The translations under genes and the position numbers were made by a program. Positions 23,738 to 24,267 of a stretch of 24,267 nucleotides of DNA are shown piece by piece. Positions within the stretch are counted from its first letter, which is position 1. The number at the start of each line of letters is the position of its first letter. The stretch is from an uncultured Clostridia bacterium (lineage in GTDB: Bacteria; Bacillota; Clostridia; TANB77; CAG-508), in contig CALXNI010000122.1 in NCBI GenBank assembly GCA_944389715.1, positions 1 through 24,267 on the forward strand, given 5' to 3'. The notes below the pieces were generated by a model that worked only from the letters and a program-made list of their open reading frames with translations, was not told the DNA's origin and ran no database searches.

Positions 23738-24048
23738 ATTTTAACATTTATTAACAAGTCAATTATTTGTGACACTTCAAGAGTTTCTTTGCTATCTAAT
23801 CCATATTCGTCTATACGACGATACATTTCTTCTTTTAAATTTTCTAACTCATCTAAAGAATAGAATAACTCTTTTATATCAACTTCTAATTCTTCAGCGA
23901 TTTTTTGTAATATAAACATAGTTGGATTAAATCTTCTATTATTTTCTAAATCAAACAAATATGCTCTTGATACTCCTGTCATTTCATGCAATTTATTTAA
24001 ACTAATTCCTTTGCTTCTTCTTATATTTTTAATATTAAAAACATACAT
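23722..24048 (-). CDS. XRE-family helix-turn-helix repressor
   Basis: I chose ATG 24048 because AGGAGT (24055-24060 on the minus strand) lies 6-7 bases upstream; an in-frame upstream extension to 24096 lacks this. The 108-residue protein has an HTH_3 domain at residues about 5-60: I-R-R-S-K-G-I-S-L-N-K-L, E-M-T-G-V-S-R-A-Y-L-F-D-L-E-N-N, then L-Q-K-I-A-E-E-L-E-V-D-I-K-E-L-F. A short helical C-terminus follows (E-E-M-Y-R-R-I-D-E-Y). It is the likely lysogeny repressor or a partner, divergent from a strong early promoter with several palindromes between. It has no peptidase domain, so induction must differ from LexA-like cleavage. Confidence 0.88.
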   Translation of the reverse strand: MYVFNIKNIRRSKGISLNKLHEMTGVSRAYLFDLENNRRFNPTMFILQKIAEELEVDIKELFYSLDELENLKEEMYRRIDEYGLDSKETLEVSQIIDLLINVKMKKRD

Positions 24049-24107
24049 AATATTACTCCTATAGTTATTATTTCTAATTTTAATATTAAAATACACTAAA
24101 AGATAGA

Positions 24108-24124
24108 TGACGCTCCCAGCGTCA
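24108..24124. promoter_or_regulatory. Operator-like palindrome TGACGCT-CCC-AGCGTCA
   Basis: A perfect 7-bp inverted repeat with a 3-base centre (17 bases), unusually GC-rich for this region, in the divergent interval between the XRE gene and the early operon. Confidence 0.55.
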
Positions 24125-24130
24125 GGTTAA

Positions 24131-24172
24131 TGTCGAACTGTGGCATACGATTTATCTTGACATTATTCGACA
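24131..24172. promoter_or_regulatory. TGTCGAA/TTCGACA inverted repeat
   Basis: TGTCGAA (24131-24137) and TTCGACA (24166-24172) are perfect inverted copies; the second lies inside the early promoter spacer. The same TGTCGAA occurs at 9870, before the lipoprotein promoter. Binding here would block RNA polymerase. Confidence 0.45.
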
Positions 24173-24186
24173 CTGGAGAGTATAAT
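24157..24186 (+). promoter_or_regulatory. Early rightward promoter
   Basis: Consensus TTGACA (24157-24162) and TATAAT (24181-24186) with an 18-base spacer; the best promoter in the window. It drives the gene at 24232 and opposes the XRE gene. Confidence 0.85.
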
Positions 24187-24199
24187 TTAACTAACATAA

Positions 24200-24213
24200 A
24201 GAAACGCGTTTCT
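24200..24213. promoter_or_regulatory. Operator-like palindrome AGAAACGCGTTTCT
   Basis: A perfect 14-bp palindrome about 7-20 bases past the predicted transcription start, a classic repressor position. Confidence 0.6.
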
Positions 24214-24231
24214 CTGATAAGGAGAAGTAAA

Positions 24232-24267
24232 ATGGAAAAATTAGTTGTAGAAGAAAGAGAAATTATA
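24232..24267 (+). CDS. First early gene, N-terminal fragment
   Basis: ATG 24232 with SD AAGGAGAAG; only M-E-K-L-V-V-E-E-R-E-I-I is present before the window ends. In this position (first gene of the rightward early operon, opposite the repressor) a Cro-like or antirepressor protein is common, but the fragment is too short to identify. Confidence 0.6.
   Translation, partial: MEKLVVEEREII

Overview
The window is the late half of a temperate, long-tailed (siphovirus-type) phage or prophage from a very AT-rich Firmicute, most likely a Clostridia-class host. The evidence is A-rich codon use, strong GGAGG-type ribosome binding sites, HK97-type head genes, a TP901-type tape measure and a CHAP endolysin. 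TAA, TAG and TGA all act as stops.

Layout. 1-2615: end of an early module (DUF4406-like protein, Cys-rich small protein, glycosyltransferase, HNH nuclease). 2616-2728: candidate cos region. 2729-9859: packaging, head and neck (small and large terminase, portal, ClpP-like protease, capsid, connectors, major tail protein). 9860-10738: a lipoprotein 'moron' with its own promoter and terminator. 10739-18869: tail (chaperones with a conventional -1 frameshift, tape measure, distal tail protein, baseplate and fibre proteins). 18907-20327: lysis (membrane protein, holin, endolysin). 20337-22732: fibre and receptor-binding genes. 23058-24048, minus strand: MazF/PemK-like protein and an XRE repressor, with a possible short RNA between them. 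24108-24267: operators, a near-consensus promoter and the start of the rightward early operon.

The outstanding signal is a recoding rule. Seven genes look broken by a +1 frameshift, and every break has the same form: one extra C lies exactly between a sense codon and a glycine codon GGN, so the ribosome meets an in-frame CGG. I found 11 in-frame CGG codons in the window (at 911, 8577, 16181, 16996, 17549, 17553, 18160, 18239, 19862, 21831 and 22045). All 11 are frameshift points; none is needed as an ordinary arginine codon. CGT, CGC and CGA are used normally. Reading C-GGN as one glycine (a quadruplet codon, or skipping of the C) restores full-length proteins with family-typical glycines, such as the Gly of the CHAP P-G-D motif and of the glycosyltransferase E-K-G motif. 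In the endolysin the site separates the catalytic Cys from the catalytic His. Eight quadruplets are CGGA, two CGGT and one CGGC; nine of the eleven fall in 16181-22047 (baseplate, lysis, fibres). I infer that CGG is unassigned or specially decoded in this host. No tRNA gene or decoding factor was noticed in the window, so the machinery would lie elsewhere.

Frames marked 'C-GGN' below are the reconstructed full-length genes.
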